NCBI GenBank assembly: GCA_001600635.1
Contig: BCKL01000041.1
Span: forward strand, 3,637-67,636
Reading direction: 5' to 3'
From: Leucosporidium creatinivorum
Lineage: Eukaryota > Basidiomycota > Microbotryomycetes > Leucosporidiales > Leucosporidiaceae
DNA: 64,000 nt
How positions within the stretch are numbered: the stretch's first letter is position 1; each line of letters begins with the position of its first letter. Made by a program: the position numbers and the translations under genes. This document shows positions 11,000-22,466 of the stretch, piece after piece. The notes beneath the pieces were generated by a model, which ran no database searches, was not told where the DNA came from, and saw nothing but the letters and a program-made list of their open reading frames with translations.

Positions 11000-11759
11000 G
11001 CACCTCGAGCGAGCGAGGCGTTGCTGTACGAGAGCCGAGGGAGCTGTAGCGGATCCGTCTGTGAAGCCGGTACGATGCCGAGTAGAGAGCGTGACGAGCT
11101 ACAGAATAAGGCGAGAGCCAACCTCGACGCCGGTTCGCATCGTTCCTCTTCCTCCTGCCATTACCTCGTCTGGCGCTTGTCGACCGCTTCGAGGGGGACT
11201 GAAAGAATACAGAGGAGTCTAGCTGTTGCTGCACCCGCAAACTCGCCTACAACTTCCGCCGCCTCTCGCCCTCGCCTCTTCGCTAGCTCGTTTCGGAGGC
11301 CTTCGCTCTTTGCACAGCTAAAGTTGCTGTAGCAGTCCAAGGTGGGTGCCCGCTTATCTCACATAACATAAGAGGCTGCTGGGCTGCACTTTGAAGGGTA
11401 GAGGAGCTGCCAGCGATGCAGGAAGGAGCTCGGAGGAGGGACGGCACGAAGAGGGACGGCACGAAGAGGACGGCGGGAACGCTACAGAAACGCTGGAGCG
11501 GCGGAATATGCACGTAAAAGAACTCTTCCAGTAACTAGGGTACTGACCGACTGTTTTGTTCGTCTTCCAGCTGCCCTCGGTCGACGCTCGGCGCAGAGCT
11601 CTTGCCGCCTTCGAATTGTTTGACGCTGCTGCTAGTGAGTATCAGTCTTCTCGATCTCAAAGCTAAGGAGTTTCACTAACTCTCAGCGCATCGTCAGTAT
11701 CGGCCTCTCCTTCATTGCCCCCTCCTTGGCCCTCACGCCCTCCTTTCCTCCTCTCCAAC
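11000..11759. other. Divergent promoter region between RNase Z and the F-box gene
   Basis: 760 nt between two divergent starts. A likely 5'-UTR intron for the F-box gene is visible at 11635-11686 (GTGAGT donor, CACTAAC branch-like word, TCTCAG acceptor). A short tandem repeat lies at 11436-11465. No other gene is supported. Confidence 0.5.
11436..11465. repeat. 15-nt unit in two tandem copies
   Basis: gagggacggcacgaa occurs at 11436-11450 and 11451-11465, followed by a partial third copy. It is in the promoter region of the F-box gene. Confidence 0.85.
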
Positions 11760-13160
11760 ATGCCCAATCTCCCCCCCGAGCTCGTCGCGCACATCCTCAG
11801 TTTCGTTATGCTACCCGAGGAGGATGACGATCTGGACCAACAGGACAGGGAGGAGCGAGTCGGCCGCGACGCCCTCGCCGCCTGCTGCCTCGCCTCCAAG
11901 TCTTTCCACGCTCTCGGGCAGGAGAAGCTTTATCAGAGTCTCTCCTTCACCTTCGTTGACGTAGACAAGAGCGAAGAGGAAGAGGAAGAGGATGAGCAGG
12001 AGCTATCTGTCACCACCACGGTTGACGCCGCAGCCGCTGGAGGAGGAGAGTTCGCACTCGGCCTATCGGGGCCCTCGGCGCACGATACGCTGAACGCTGG
12101 CGTGGGAGGGCAACACACTAAGACGCTGGCGCTTCAAGTGGACATCACCAATTCGCTCATCTCCCCAACAATCCTCCAGCAAGCATACGTCCTCGCCATC
12201 GGCCGACTTTTCGACCTCTGCCCAAACCTTTCGGCGTTGGTGGTGTCCCAGGGCTACGATTGGCAGCTCGGCGGTATCTTGGGCGCAGATCTCAGCTCTT
12301 TCGAGCAATTCCGAGAGTTCACACTCTGTGACACCGAGTACATGCCCTCGAGGAAGCCCGCCGCCCTGCGGCGGTTGATCCGAGTGCTTCGGGCCATGCC
12401 TCGCCTGAAGCACCTTCGCTTCAGCACATGGGGAATCGTTTTTGTACTTTCTGGGCCTGGCGGTCTACCTTCCCAACTCAGGACGCTCGCGATGGGAGAG
12501 GCCACCCAGACGATGCTCGACTATGTCGCTTTCTCCTCCCATTCGACCCTCACTTCCCTCGCCATCACACTCCCTCTTGAGGAGGTGCTCAACCTCTCCA
12601 TGTTCCACAACCTCACCGAGGTCACCATCACGTCAAGCCCACCGCGGAGCGACCCTCCAGCTGTAGACCGATCCTTCAGATCCCTCCCCGCGCCTTGCTG
12701 GACTCCTCCCAGCCCTTCTCACATCCGTCACCTCACCCTCAGCAATGTCTCCATCTTCTACGCCCTTCCCTGCATTCCTACCACCCTTCAGCGTCTCTCC
12801 CTCTCGCTCACTTCCGACACGCTCAGCGCCCCCTTCCAACCTCGCGCCTACCCTCCTCCTCACTTCTTCGAATGCCTCATCACCCTCGTGCGAGACAGCA
12901 CCTACCTTCAGTCCTTCGATATGGAACTTGTGGACTCTGGCGAGGATTTCGAGGAAAACGTCCTGGAGGAACATACCTACCCCGCGGCGCTGAGAGCAAG
13001 GGTCAAGGCCGCTTGTGAGGAGAAGGGTGTTATATTGGAGGACAAGATAGCGGCGCTGATGGACGAGCCTGATGCGGCGAGCGCGTCGGCGGAAGGCTCA
13101 GACGGTGGTGTACAAGTTGCAGGTTCGACCGTCGACGGTCTGACCGAGGCTTCGGCGTAG
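11760..13160 (+). CDS. F-box domain protein
   Basis: A probable substrate-recognition subunit of an SCF ubiquitin ligase. The N-terminus [18 protein letters not shown], followed by [21 protein letters not shown], matches the F-box consensus (L-P-x-E-L-x-x-x-I-L; later C-L-x-S-K-x-F). The remaining 400 or so residues have no repeat I can name with certainty; several regularly spaced Leu/Thr-rich strands ([38 protein letters not shown]) suggest a leucine-rich-repeat-like solenoid. The coding part is a single exon. I chose the Met at 11760 because it abuts the F-box; an in-frame Met at 11715 would add 15 residues. An acidic insert ([10 protein letters not shown]) follows the F-box. The target is unknown. 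Confidence 0.85.
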   Translation: MPNLPPELVAHILSFVMLPEEDDDLDQQDREERVGRDALAACCLASKSFHALGQEKLYQSLSFTFVDVDKSEEEEEEDEQELSVTTTVDAAAAGGGEFALGLSGPSAHDTLNAGVGGQHTKTLALQVDITNSLISPTILQQAYVLAIGRLFDLCPNLSALVVSQGYDWQLGGILGADLSSFEQFREFTLCDTEYMPSRKPAALRRLIRVLRAMPRLKHLRFSTWGIVFVLSGPGGLPSQLRTLAMGEATQTMLDYVAFSSHSTLTSLAITLPLEEVLNLSMFHNLTEVTITSSPPRSDPPAVDRSFRSLPAPCWTPPSPSHIRHLTLSNVSIFYALPCIPTTLQRLSLSLTSDTLSAPFQPRAYPPPHFFECLITLVRDSTYLQSFDMELVDSGEDFEENVLEEHTYPAALRARVKAACEEKGVILEDKIAALMDEPDAASASAEGSDGGVQVAGSTVDGLTEASA

Positions 13161-13374
13161 CGGCGCTTGGACGAGGGCGCTTGATTTCGAGTAGAGTGGA
13201 CGTTGAGACCAGTCTTTGTATGCAGCCCGATTACAGCTCCGACTTTCTCGTGACAGATGAGAGCCGATTTGAAAGATGGAGGTCTTCTCGTCGCTCGTTC
13301 GCACTCGACTACCGCTCTCGCTCCTTCGACAGCTGATAGACAACAAGACTGTTTGCGCATCTATCTCTACACAT

Positions 13375-15964
13375 CTACTCCTCCTCGTCATCCTGATCCA
13401 GGAAGTCCTTGTACACCTGGTTCTCGGTCTCCTCGACGAAGGGGTAGGCCAGCGACTGCAGCCACGCCTCGAACGCCTCGGTCTCGGCGGGAGGCACTTG
13501 GATGCCGGCGAGGATCTTGCCGACGTCTGTGTGTGATGAGGAGAGCGGGTTGATGTGAGGGAGGGAGGTGAGCAGAAGCGAGCCGAGGCGAAACAGAGTA
13601 GAGGAAGGTGGCGAGACAGGCGGAGGCGACCAACGAGGGCGGTGAGAAGGGAGGGAATAAGAAGAGCGTCAGCAACATTTCGATAGCAGAGAGAAGCGAG
13701 CGACGCACCTCCTCCGTGATTCCGGTAGTGGAAGAGAGAGATGTTGAACTCCATCGCCTCCAAGAACTTCCTCAACGCTCCCGGCCGCTCGGGGAACTCG
13801 AACCTAAACACTCGCTCGTTGACAACCTTACTCCTTCCACCAACGAGATACCTCGCGTGACTCTTGGCCATCTCGTTCTCGGACAAGTCGAGCGCCTTCA
13901 TGCCGCCGCTCTTGAGCTGCGTGAGGATCGAGCCGAGCTCCTCTTGCCGGGCTTGTTGAGGTGTGAGGAGAGGTGTGGAGGCGCCTGTTGGGGTAGCGAT
14001 GCCGGTGGCGGCGGGACGAGAAGAGGAAGAGGAGAGGTAGAAGGAGAGGTAGATGAAGGCGCGGGCGGAGGACGAGTAGCGGTAGACGAATTCGGTGACG
14101 GCGCGGGGGTGGATGATGGTGTGCAGTGCGAGGAAGCTTTTAGAGGAATTGGCGAGGAGAAGAGAGGGTCAGCTGTGGCTGGAGCTCGGCGCGACCAAGC
14201 TCGGCGGAACTCGACAGGCACAACAAGACTCACGCTCCAGGTTGCTCCGGAATGATGACCCTCAAGCTTGCCTCCTTGCCTTCTCCCAGCTCTGCCCTCT
14301 CAGCGATGAACCTCAGCCGCGAGAAGTTGATGTTGGCGCCCGAGACGACCGAGACGAAGCGCTTGTTGCGGCCAAGAAGGTTGTTCTGGTGAATATACTT
14401 CTTCATGCCGGCGACGGAGAGCGCTCCCGAGGGTTCGGGGACGGAGCGGGTGTCTGTTGCGCGAGAAAGAGGAAGACGGTCAGCGAGCGCGAGAGAGCCG
14501 AGGCGAGGCGTCGAACCTCACCTTCAAAGACATCCTTGATAGCAGCACACAGCTCGTCGTTAGATACGAGGATGATCTCGTCCACCAAGTTGGCGCACAC
14601 GCGCGCCGACTCCTCGCCCATCTGCCTGACGGCCGTTCCATCGGCGAACAATCCCACCTCGCTCAATGTCATCCTCTGTCCACACTTGAGCGTCTGCGCC
14701 AGGCAGTCGGCATCGTGCGTCTCGACTCCAATGACCTTGACGTGCGGTGGGGCGATGGCCTTGACGTAGGCGAGGATCCCGGCGAGCAATCCTCCTCCGC
14801 CAACGGGGACAAAGATGGCGTCAAGCTTGGAGGCGTCCGTCTGGCGCAGGATCTCGACACCAGCGGTACCTTGCCCGGCGATGACATAGGGGTCGTCGAA
14901 GGGAGGGATGATGGTGAGGCCGTGGGCCTTGGCTAACCGAGCGCACTCCTTCTTGGCTTCGTCAAAGTCGGCACCGTGCAGGACGACCTTGGCACCGAGG
15001 CGGTCGACGTTCATGTACTTGATCGAAGGGGTGTTGAGGGGCATGACGATGGTGCAGGCGACGCCGAGCTCGCGACCGGACATGGCGACTCCTTGGGCGT
15101 GGTTGCCTGTTGGTTAGGAGGGCGAATCGTTAGCGGGATGTATCGGAGAAAGATTCCCCCAAGTTGTGGGCGAGGTCTCGGAGGTGTGGAGAGGCTGCAA
15201 GAGTCTCTCTCATACTATCGCCGACCGCGGCCTGCGAAGGGAGGAGGCGAGCCGCAGAGGCTTCCCTGCCATCCGACATCGCTCAAGGGAGCACAGTAGT
15301 CTCCACACACTTGAAACACACCGTTCAGTCACGTCGCAGAGGGAGCAAGACTAACCGGCCGAGCAAGCGACGACTCCCCTCCATCGCTCCTCCTCCGAGA
15401 GCTGCTTCATCAGGTTGTAGGCGCCTCGAAGCTTGAACGAAAAGACTGGGGTAAGATCTTCACGCTTGAAGAGGACCTGAGCGCCCAACCGAGCCGAGAG
15501 CTGTTGTACCAGAAGAGCGATTAGCGGGACTGGAGCCGACGAGTCAAAGCGCAAAAGGGAGCGGTTCTCTGTAGTCGAGCAAAAGACGTACGCTGACAGC
15601 GGGGGTCAAGGGTGTTCCTGTAGGTGGTAGGATCGAGTATACGGCGGAAGTGAGGAGCATTGGGAGGTAATTCGGCGTGCCATCGGGCAGGAGTAGATGC
15701 GCTGGCAGCGGACGTCAGAGCGGTCAGTTTGGGATGTAACAAGCTACAGAGCGAGCACGTACGGGGCAGCCTCTTGTACAGCTCCTTGTTGGCTTCAAAA
15801 TGAGGCCGAGCGATCCTCGTCCCGTCCGGCAACAGAATCGAATCTTTGGAGTCGGAGGAGAGGGCCACCTGACGAGGTACAGGTTTGGGCGACAAGCCAG
15901 AGTCGACGGGGGGTACAGTCTGCTCCGTCTCGCTGAGTAGTCCAGACACGGAAGGCGACGACAT
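13375..15964 (-). CDS. ILV1: Threonine deaminase (threonine ammonia-lyase)
   Basis: A PLP enzyme converting L-threonine to 2-oxobutanoate, the first step of isoleucine synthesis, in the mitochondrial matrix. The PLP lysine lies in [11 protein letters not shown], just after [19 protein letters not shown] crosses an intron, and the phosphate-binding loop is [10 protein letters not shown]. The C-terminal half carries the regulatory ACT-like region typical of the isoleucine-inhibited biosynthetic enzyme: [19 protein letters not shown], then FHYRNHGG. The protein ends [10 protein letters not shown] with the stop at 13375-13377. The Met at 15964 ([10 protein letters not shown]) is used here. An in-frame Met at 16057 would add 31 Arg/Ser-rich residues that could serve as a presequence, but lies only 11 nt from the NSE3 ATG. 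About eight exons. Confidence 0.95.
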
Positions 15965-16068
15965 GCTGAGCTGCAGAGTCGAGTCGAAGCGAGAGCTGTG
16001 TCGCGCCCAAGTCCTCGAGACTTCTTGAGCTCCGACCTCAGCTTTGTACCGCTTCAACTCGCTTCAGA
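15965..16068. promoter_or_regulatory. 104-nt bidirectional promoter between ILV1 and NSE3
   Basis: The two start codons are divergent and only 104 nt apart, so both upstream elements must lie here or inside the neighbouring genes. No TATA box is evident. Confidence 0.5.
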
Positions 16069-17687
16069 ATGCCGCCTAAAGCTTCCAGCTCTGTAGGTCG
16101 ATATACCTCTGCTCTGCCTATCGTCCCACACGCTCACTACGGCTCCATTGCAGCGCAAGAACAAGCAGCGCGTCGCCGACTCGGACGACGGCGACGAGGA
16201 GCAGCAGGGTACAGACTACGACTCGGACGCGCCTCCCGCTACCAAGAAGCAGAAGGGCAAGGTCAAAGCCAAAGCTTCTACCCAACAGCAGAAGAAGGGC
16301 AAGGGCAAGAAGAAGCAGCAGGACTCGAGCGACGAGGAAGAGGACAGCGACGACGATGCTGGGCCTACGCAGAAGAAGGGAGCACTTCGAGAAGAGGTGC
16401 GTGTTTCATACGCTACAGCTGAGCCTGTCGGCGAGCCAACTGATCCTCTACAACTCGAGCTAACGCGTATCTCATCCTCCCCTCGACGCGTCTGGTTCGG
16501 CTCGGGTTTCGCAGGAGCGCAAGGAGCTCGTCGCCGCCATGACTCGCCATATCCTCTTCACCGAGTATACTCGCAAGCTGCACCCTCGCAAAGCTCTCAC
16601 CGATGCTGGTCAGTCTGCCCCGAGGAGACGCGTCTCTCGTCTTCCCGCTGACCCATTTGGCTCTCGGGAACAGTGCTTACCGAGGCGCACACCAAGAAGC
16701 GGTTCAACGACATCATCCCTGGAGTGCAGAAGACCCTCCGCGAGCTGCTCGGCATGGAACTCGTCAAGATGCGCCCCAAGGAATCGTCGACCGCCAAGAG
16801 TGAGCATACGCTTTCGAACCGCCTTCTCGCTCTCGCTGACATCTAGAGACCTACAGACCCCGCCGCCGTCTACGTCCTTCGCTCGACCCTGCCGATCGAG
16901 CTGCAACGCGCCGCCAACTTCACCTCCCACTCGGACCTCACCTCGACGCCCGACGAGGACTTGTCCCGCTCGAGCAAGCTGGCTCGCGAATTGGCGAGGT
17001 GGGAGGAGGATTCCGAGGCTATACCTGGACTGCAAGAGGAAGGAGGAGCGCCGATGAGGGACGTCAAGCGCGAGGAAGGAGGAGCCTACGGTCTGCTCGG
17101 AGTTATCCTCGGTCTTATCCTCGTCAACGGCAAGGTGCTGGGAGATGGTGCGTTCGCTATGAGTCTTGCTGCTTTCTCACCGCTTACGCTCTTCGTCCAC
17201 AGACCAACTCATCACCTACCTTCGCCGTCTCTCCCTCACCCCCTCGACCATCCTCCCCCTCTCTCTCACCGCCGCCCATCCCGACACCCTCACTCTCGCC
17301 AAGTACATCGACCTCCTCGTCATACAAGGCTACATCGAACGTGGACCCTCCGCCGCCGCTCCCGCCGCCAAGGGAGGCCGACCAGCCGCTACTCAGCGTA
17401 CCCAGCGCGGCTCGGGCGACAACAGGGTCGAGGGAGGAGATCCGGCGATCGAGTACCACTGGGGAGCGCGTGCGGAGATTGAGATTGGCGAGATGGGGAT
17501 TGCGAGGTTCATGCAGCAGGTGTGGGAGTGGAAGGCGGGTGGAGGCGACGATGAGGACGAGGAGGGGGATGCGGCGGCGGCGGCGGCGAGGAAGGGCAAG
17601 ACGGGCGAGAAGTTCCTCTCCGAGATTGCTAGGGCGGCGGGAACGGCCGAGTTGGAGGATGCGGCCAAATTGAAGGTCACCCTGTAG
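16069..17687 (+). CDS. NSE3: MAGE-domain protein, SMC5/6 complex subunit NSE3
   Basis: Predicted subunit of the SMC5/6 complex, pairing with the Nse1 RING protein and Nse4 in DNA repair and chromosome stability. The first exon is eight codons (MPPKASSS), followed by a Lys/acidic-rich disordered tail (DSSDEEEDSDDD). The MAGE homology region begins with ELVAAMTRHILFTEY and RFNDIIPGVQKTLRELLGMELV. It continues with YGLLGVILGLILVNGK, LITYLRRLSLTP, LAKYIDLLVIQGYIER and YHWGARAEIEIG. This order of winged-helix blocks is the MAGE pattern, and most fungi have a single MAGE gene, Nse3. A Gly/Ala/acidic insert follows. Six or so exons; stop at 17687. It converges on the nuclease-like gene at 17782 with 94 nt between. 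Confidence 0.88.
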
Positions 17688-17781
17688 GCTTGGTGAGCAC
17701 TGTAATCGTTCCAAGTTCGTTCCGCTTCCTCCTCTCGCGCTCGGAGAGCTGTCGCTCTGCTCATGTTCTGCTTTGCCGAAG

Positions 17782-18814
17782 CTAACAAGACCTAGCTACT
17801 CTGGTGATTATCAACTCGAACCCAAGGCTTCTCGTCCTCTTCGCCGCTCCAGCTCGGCCGACCAGCTTCGCAGCCCCTCCCGCCTTCTTCAACGGGCCGC
17901 TCGTCTCCACCACCCGCTTCACCTTCGCCTCCGCCTTACTCATCACGGCCTGCGTTGCCGCCCTCGCCCTCTGCCATTCCGCCACCCCTCCCGTCACAGT
18001 CCGCTCTTTCACCATTTTAATCACAGTCGTCGGGAGGATGCAGCTCGGCGCTCCCGTCTTCCGATTGCCGTGAACGCAGGCGTGGTTATAGTCGCCTTTG
18101 GAGCCGGACTGAATGTAGGTGTTGATCCTGTTCCGACAGCTGTTGCGAGCGATGTTGGTGTCCCGAGGCTCGAGGATGATGTGGTGAGGAGAGAAGCATG
18201 AGGGGTTGTGGCAGAGATGGGAGGCTTGTAGGCGACGTGTGGAAGAGGGATAGGACGGCTTGACGAGTGTAGTATCGCGGCTTCGGGCGGCGAGAGCTTG
18301 GAGGCGAATTGGGACACTTGGGTCGTTGAGATTGCGCCAAGTCGAAGGCTTGCTCGACGCCGAGAGCAGGAGGTCCTGAATCTTGCGAGCCGTAAGACCC
18401 TCTAGAAATCCGGCTTGTCTCGTGAGGTCTTGCTGCTCTATGAGATGGCAGCCGATGTTGACCTTGGGTCGAACTCGCCTCCCCTTCTTCAGCCAACTGC
18501 GAAAGGATCGGGGTCGGGTCAGCTTTCGGCGCTTGAACCGGGAGTTCGAGGGGGCGAGCTTACTGTCCATCACGGAGACCGACCCAGTGTTTGATACTGG
18601 AGACTTCTCGGGTGCAGAACCTCTCCGAGAGGACGTTGATGATGCTGCTGTTGGGTAGCTTAAGCCGGCGGATTTGTCGGATCAAGTCACGCTCATCGGC
18701 TTCCTCCTCGGCATAGGGCGATACCAACCGACCAGCGTTGCGTGTACGAGTTGTCAAAGCGATGGAACTTGTCGAGCGAGGAGAGCAAGCTCGGGAAGGG
18801 TTCGAGCGAGCCAT
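17782..18814 (-). CDS. I-PpoI-like His-Me finger (zf-His_Me_endon) nuclease-like protein A
   Basis: Two coding exons, 18814-18564 and 18496-17782 (phase 2), give 321 residues. Residues 175-236 align with the rDNA-intron homing endonuclease I-PpoI. ASHLCHNPSC supplies the general-base His (H177, counterpart of I-PpoI H98), and N198 in RDTNIARNSC is the counterpart of metal ligand N119. C179, C184 and H189 match zinc site 1. C204, C224, H226 and C236 match zinc site 2. The catalytic residues therefore appear intact. Residues 40-83 form a charged helical leader shared with the divergent neighbour. The C-terminus is Lys/Arg/Ala-rich. Possible roles are nuclease, domesticated DNA-binding protein or selfish remnant; the sequence does not decide. 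A 5'-UTR intron ending near 18841 is likely. Confidence 0.8.
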
Positions 18815-19541
18815 GAGAGGGGGGAAGGGAGAGGGCAGGAGGCTGCAGGGAGAAGGAAGGAGCGAGATCGTCAGCAGATTGCTCTGGAATGGTTGATGTA
18901 GAGCTACAGGAGCACACCGCCGCGGAGACCCGAGCGAGGTCCAATGACTACTCACGGTCGTCGCCGAGCACGAGCAAGTCGAAGGATTCGGAGCTGGCGC
19001 AACGAGCAGCTCAGGGGAACAGAAAGGAGTAAGACGAGGAGGGAGAAGGAGGAGAGAGAGACTCGAGTGCTAGCAACCAGCTCAATGCCAACAATCAATA
19101 GCGAGCAGAAAGACAAGCCGAATCGAGACGGAGAACGGGCAAGAAAGGGGAAAGCGGTCGGCTTGCCCTTCTACAACGTCTCAGCTATATCTCTTTTCGC
19201 TTCTTTATGCTGCCACAAAGGAAGGCGTGGGAATCTAAGCGCTCAGTCCTGCTGTTGGCCTTCCGAATCCGACTTGCAATTCTTGCTCAATTCGGCGATG
19301 GCAGTCAGGTCCAATAAAAGTGTCTCCGCGCTCGTTCCCCTCTTTCTCCCGTTGTTGTACTGCTTGCTCTCTTGCTGCCTCTTCAGTTTCTCTCTCACTT
19401 CTCCTGCTGCTCAGCCGTCTGCACCAACCCTCAAGGTGAGTTTCGAGCCTTGCGCCGAGCGCCGAGACGGGCTCCCAGCATTCAGCAGCAAGGAGCGTCC
19501 GCTGACTTTCCCTCACTGCCCCTCTCGCAGAACCATCCAGC
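18815..19541. promoter_or_regulatory. Shared upstream region of the two His-Me finger genes
   Basis: 727 nt between two divergent starts. It contains a probable 5'-UTR intron of gene A (CTGCTGAC branch and CTGCAG acceptor near 18841-18870 on the minus strand). A similar intron is likely upstream of gene B, with a donor near 19436 and an acceptor near 19530 (CTCGCAG). I see no inverted repeats marking a mobile-element end. Confidence 0.45.
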
Positions 19542-20445
19542 ATGGCCAAAAACAAGCGCACCTTGCCCTCTCTCATCACCACCAAAAGACCCTCGACACA
19601 CGCCGCCACGAAGCGAGTCGACGAGCGCTCGGCCGACCTCTCAGCGCTGGTGGAGCTCTACATGCCGCCTGATGCACGTGTATTGAGCATGATGACCAGA
19701 AATTGGCTTGAGGCACGGCTTGAGAGTGCCGGACATTTCACTACAGAGCTAGAGTGAGCTCGTCTCGGTGATTGCTCGGCGTGGCCTCCTGCTAACTTCT
19801 GACAACCCCAGGTGCTGGCAGCGCTTCCCCGAGCCATTAGAGGGAGCCAGAGTATGTTTGGCTGCTCCGAAAGAGCCCCGTCGGCCTACCAAGAACCTCG
19901 GGAACCATCGCCTCCGCGCCGACGACCTTCTCCCACCCTTCAAAATCTTCGCCGGTTACCTCTGGAGGGACGTCCACGTCGCCTTGAACGCCTCGCCCAC
20001 CATAAACTCCCAGTTTATCACGCTCGATGCTACGAGCGCGGCCGCCAAAAGGTCGAAGTCGGGCAGCGTCTACCTCTACCAAATCGCCGCCTGGACCCAC
20101 ACCGAGCCCAAGGATCGTCTCGAGGCTCGCCGGAACGACTACCAGTGCTCCCACCTCTGCAACAACCCGCACTGCTTCAACCCGGACCACATCTTCCTCG
20201 AGTCGGCGCTGCACAACCAGTCGCGGGAGTCGTGCAGGAGCGCCGAGTTGACGGGAACCCCCGAGCAGGACGCTCATGGTTGCACTCATGGAGGGGTAGA
20301 TCGACCGTATTGTATCAGATTGAAGAGTATGTTCAGGCCGCTGTTGGAGCACAGAGGGCTAGAGGGGGAAGTGGGAAGCTCGGAGGATTCAGAGGTCAAG
20401 GAGGTGGAGCCGAAGGTGCTCAAGAGGAAGAAGACGTCCAGGTAG
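19542..20445 (+). CDS. I-PpoI-like His-Me finger (zf-His_Me_endon) nuclease-like protein B
   Basis: Two coding exons, 19542-19753 and 19812-20445, joined in phase 2, give 281 residues. The core is residues 182-238. QCSHLCNNPHC holds H185 (general base) with C187 and C192, H197 completes zinc site 1 in NPDHIFLES, and N206 in ALHNQSRESC is the expected metal ligand. C212, C228, H230 and C238 form zinc site 2. An aromatic beta-rich region (SGSVYLYQIAAWTH) precedes it, as in the family. The leader (residues 27-71, DERSADLSALVELYMPP ...) resembles that of protein A. The C-terminus is acidic and then basic (KVLKRKKTSR), a plausible nuclear signal. Both paralogues keep all metal ligands but differ widely elsewhere, so the duplication is old. 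Confidence 0.85.
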
Positions 20446-20724
20446 ATTAGTAGCGCATTCCAATATCTCGTATCATCTCTCAGCTGAGCAGCGAAGCGAG
20501 AGCAAGGGCTTCGAAAAGCTCGGCGAACTTGACCCTCGACGAACGCCGAACTTCTTTTGTCACGCAACTTGAAGCTGCACCGAGTACTCTGAGTAGCTTG
20601 TCTGGACCAGATATGCGCCCCAAACGAGCTACTGCACCTTACTACGGAGAGGGGTCTTGGACTTCAGTGAGCTCATGCCGCCCTCAGCTCTCTCGCTCCT
20701 TCTTCACCACTTCAACAGCCCGAA

Positions 20725-22466
20725 ATGCTGCTCGTACCGCTCGCGCTCAGCGCGTTACTTCCTCTGACGCTAGCAGCAGCCCCTCCCGCGCAACTGCGAC
20801 TGTACCCTTCCCCAGAGACCCACTCTACTTCGCCCATCTCGCTCAGCGCGCCACAAGCCAACGCCGTCCTCGCGCACCACCTGGGCGTAGCACAGTACGA
20901 GAAGCTGCCTCTCACCAACAGCGACAGGCGCTGGGAGGAGGCGCTCGGCAGCTCGGGCGGCTGGGAGCAGGGCCAGAAGGTCGTCGTGTTGCTCGAGTGT
21001 GGGAAGGAGGGGTGCGATGGTGCGTAACTTGACAGGGAGCTTGCGCGCTAGGCTAGAAAACTATCGCTGATCGGCTACAACTGTACAGATTTTATCCCCG
21101 AGACGTTCGCCGCTTCGCAAGCATACGAGCTGCCTTCGCTGCCCGTGCACTCGTGGACTGCCGCCATCACCCTTCACCTGCATCGTCTCGCTACGTCGCT
21201 TGGCTTGGATCCCAACTCGCGCGTCGTCGTCGGCCTTGACTCGTTCGTCCAGGGCTTGAAGAGCCTCGACGGCTGGAGCGGATGGGTCGGCGAGGAGCTG
21301 GGGGCGCGCATCGGCTGGGACAAGATCAAGGTGCGTGCGCTGCACCTCGCAGACGACGAGCAGAAGCTGACTGCATTGCTTCACTCTACAGGAGACCGTC
21401 AAGGCCGCTGTCGAGCCCGTGCGCCAGAACCTCGGTCTTCTCACCGACGTCGACTTCCTCGATGAGGTGCGTCCTGCGCGAATCTTTAGCAGGTCCGAGC
21501 TGACGAGCCGGCTTGCTTCTGCAGTCCGCCAACACTCTGGTTACCGAGATGGAGTCTCTCGTCACCCTCGTCGACACCTACGCCGCTTCGAGCCATTCGG
21601 ATGACGGACCTCAAGGGGAGACGCCTCAGATTGTCGCCGTGCACATCAAGGGCATGAAGGTGAGCTGCCGGGTTAGCAGTGACTATGTATGCATCTTATT
21701 GACCTTCCCCGACCTAAACAGGCCATCTGCGACGCTCACTCGCGCACTTCGGAGACCTACCAGCGCGCCGCCTCGCTCCTCCGCCAGACTCTTACCGCCA
21801 CGCTCGCCTCCCTCAGCTCCGAACAAGAGTCGGAGCAGCCCACTTTCGTCCTCCTCACCCTCCCTCCCTACTCCCCTCCCTTCTTCCGCAAGCGCGCCGC
21901 CTGGCTCTCTCCCTTCTCCTCGGGCCTCAACCGCTACCCTACGACTCAGCGCACTCGCTCGGTCGCTGCCCCTGCCGGCCACGCCAAGCGCGATACCATC
22001 TTCTCTCCCTCGGCCGACGCGGGAAGGAAGGCCCGTCGCGCGGCGTCGACCCCTCAACCCATCGTTCCCTCGAGCAAGACCTGCTTCGAGTCCGAGGCGC
22101 AATTGAAGAATTTGACGGCCAACTGCCTGGATCGGGGAGTCGGAGTCAAGGGATTGAGCACGAGGAAGGGAGATTGCTGGGTCTGCTCGTGCGGCAAGAC
22201 GACCGAGGGAGGAAAGACGAAGAGCTGGGCTGGCGAGGGTTGCGAGAAGGAGGATCTGAGCGGGTGAGTTCGATGTCTTCTCTCGAAGATTCTTTCGCTA
22301 ATGCTGTCTCTCCAACAGCGACTTCGTCCTCCTCTTCTTCTCCGCCCTCGGCCTTCTCGTCGTCCTCTTCGTTTCGGTCCTCCTGCTCTACAACGTCGGA
22401 ACCACCGAGCTTCCCGGTACCCTCTCCTCCGTCAGCGGTGCCGGAGCTGGAAGTAAGAGGGATTGA
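20725..22466 (+). CDS. Vps3844-like (DUF3844) endomembrane protein
   Basis: A type I membrane protein of the secretory pathway, with function poorly known in the family. The start at 20725 opens a signal peptide (MLLVPLALSALLPLTLAAA). A large luminal region follows over six exons. The C-terminal domain is the Cys-rich DUF3844 pattern: TCFESEAQLKNLTANC, then GDCWVCSCGKT, then TKSWAGEGCEKEDLS. It leads directly into one transmembrane helix (FVLLFFSALGLLVVLFVSVL) and a short tail ending GAGAGSKRD, stop at 22464-22466. The order of Cys motif, K-x-W-x-G-x-x-C-x-K-x-D-x-S, then helix is the basis for the call. Neighbours give no functional clue. Confidence 0.85.

Noticed and set aside
17782-20445. 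Reading the His-Me pair as an active homing element inserted in a host gene
   Set aside because: There is no interrupted host gene, group I intron or rDNA around them; both are ordinary spliced genes with their own starts and stops.
20529-21032. 167-codon frame overlapping the start of the Vps3844-like gene
   Set aside because: The signal-peptide frame starting at 20725 continues through six exons into the DUF3844 domain; the other frame leads nowhere.
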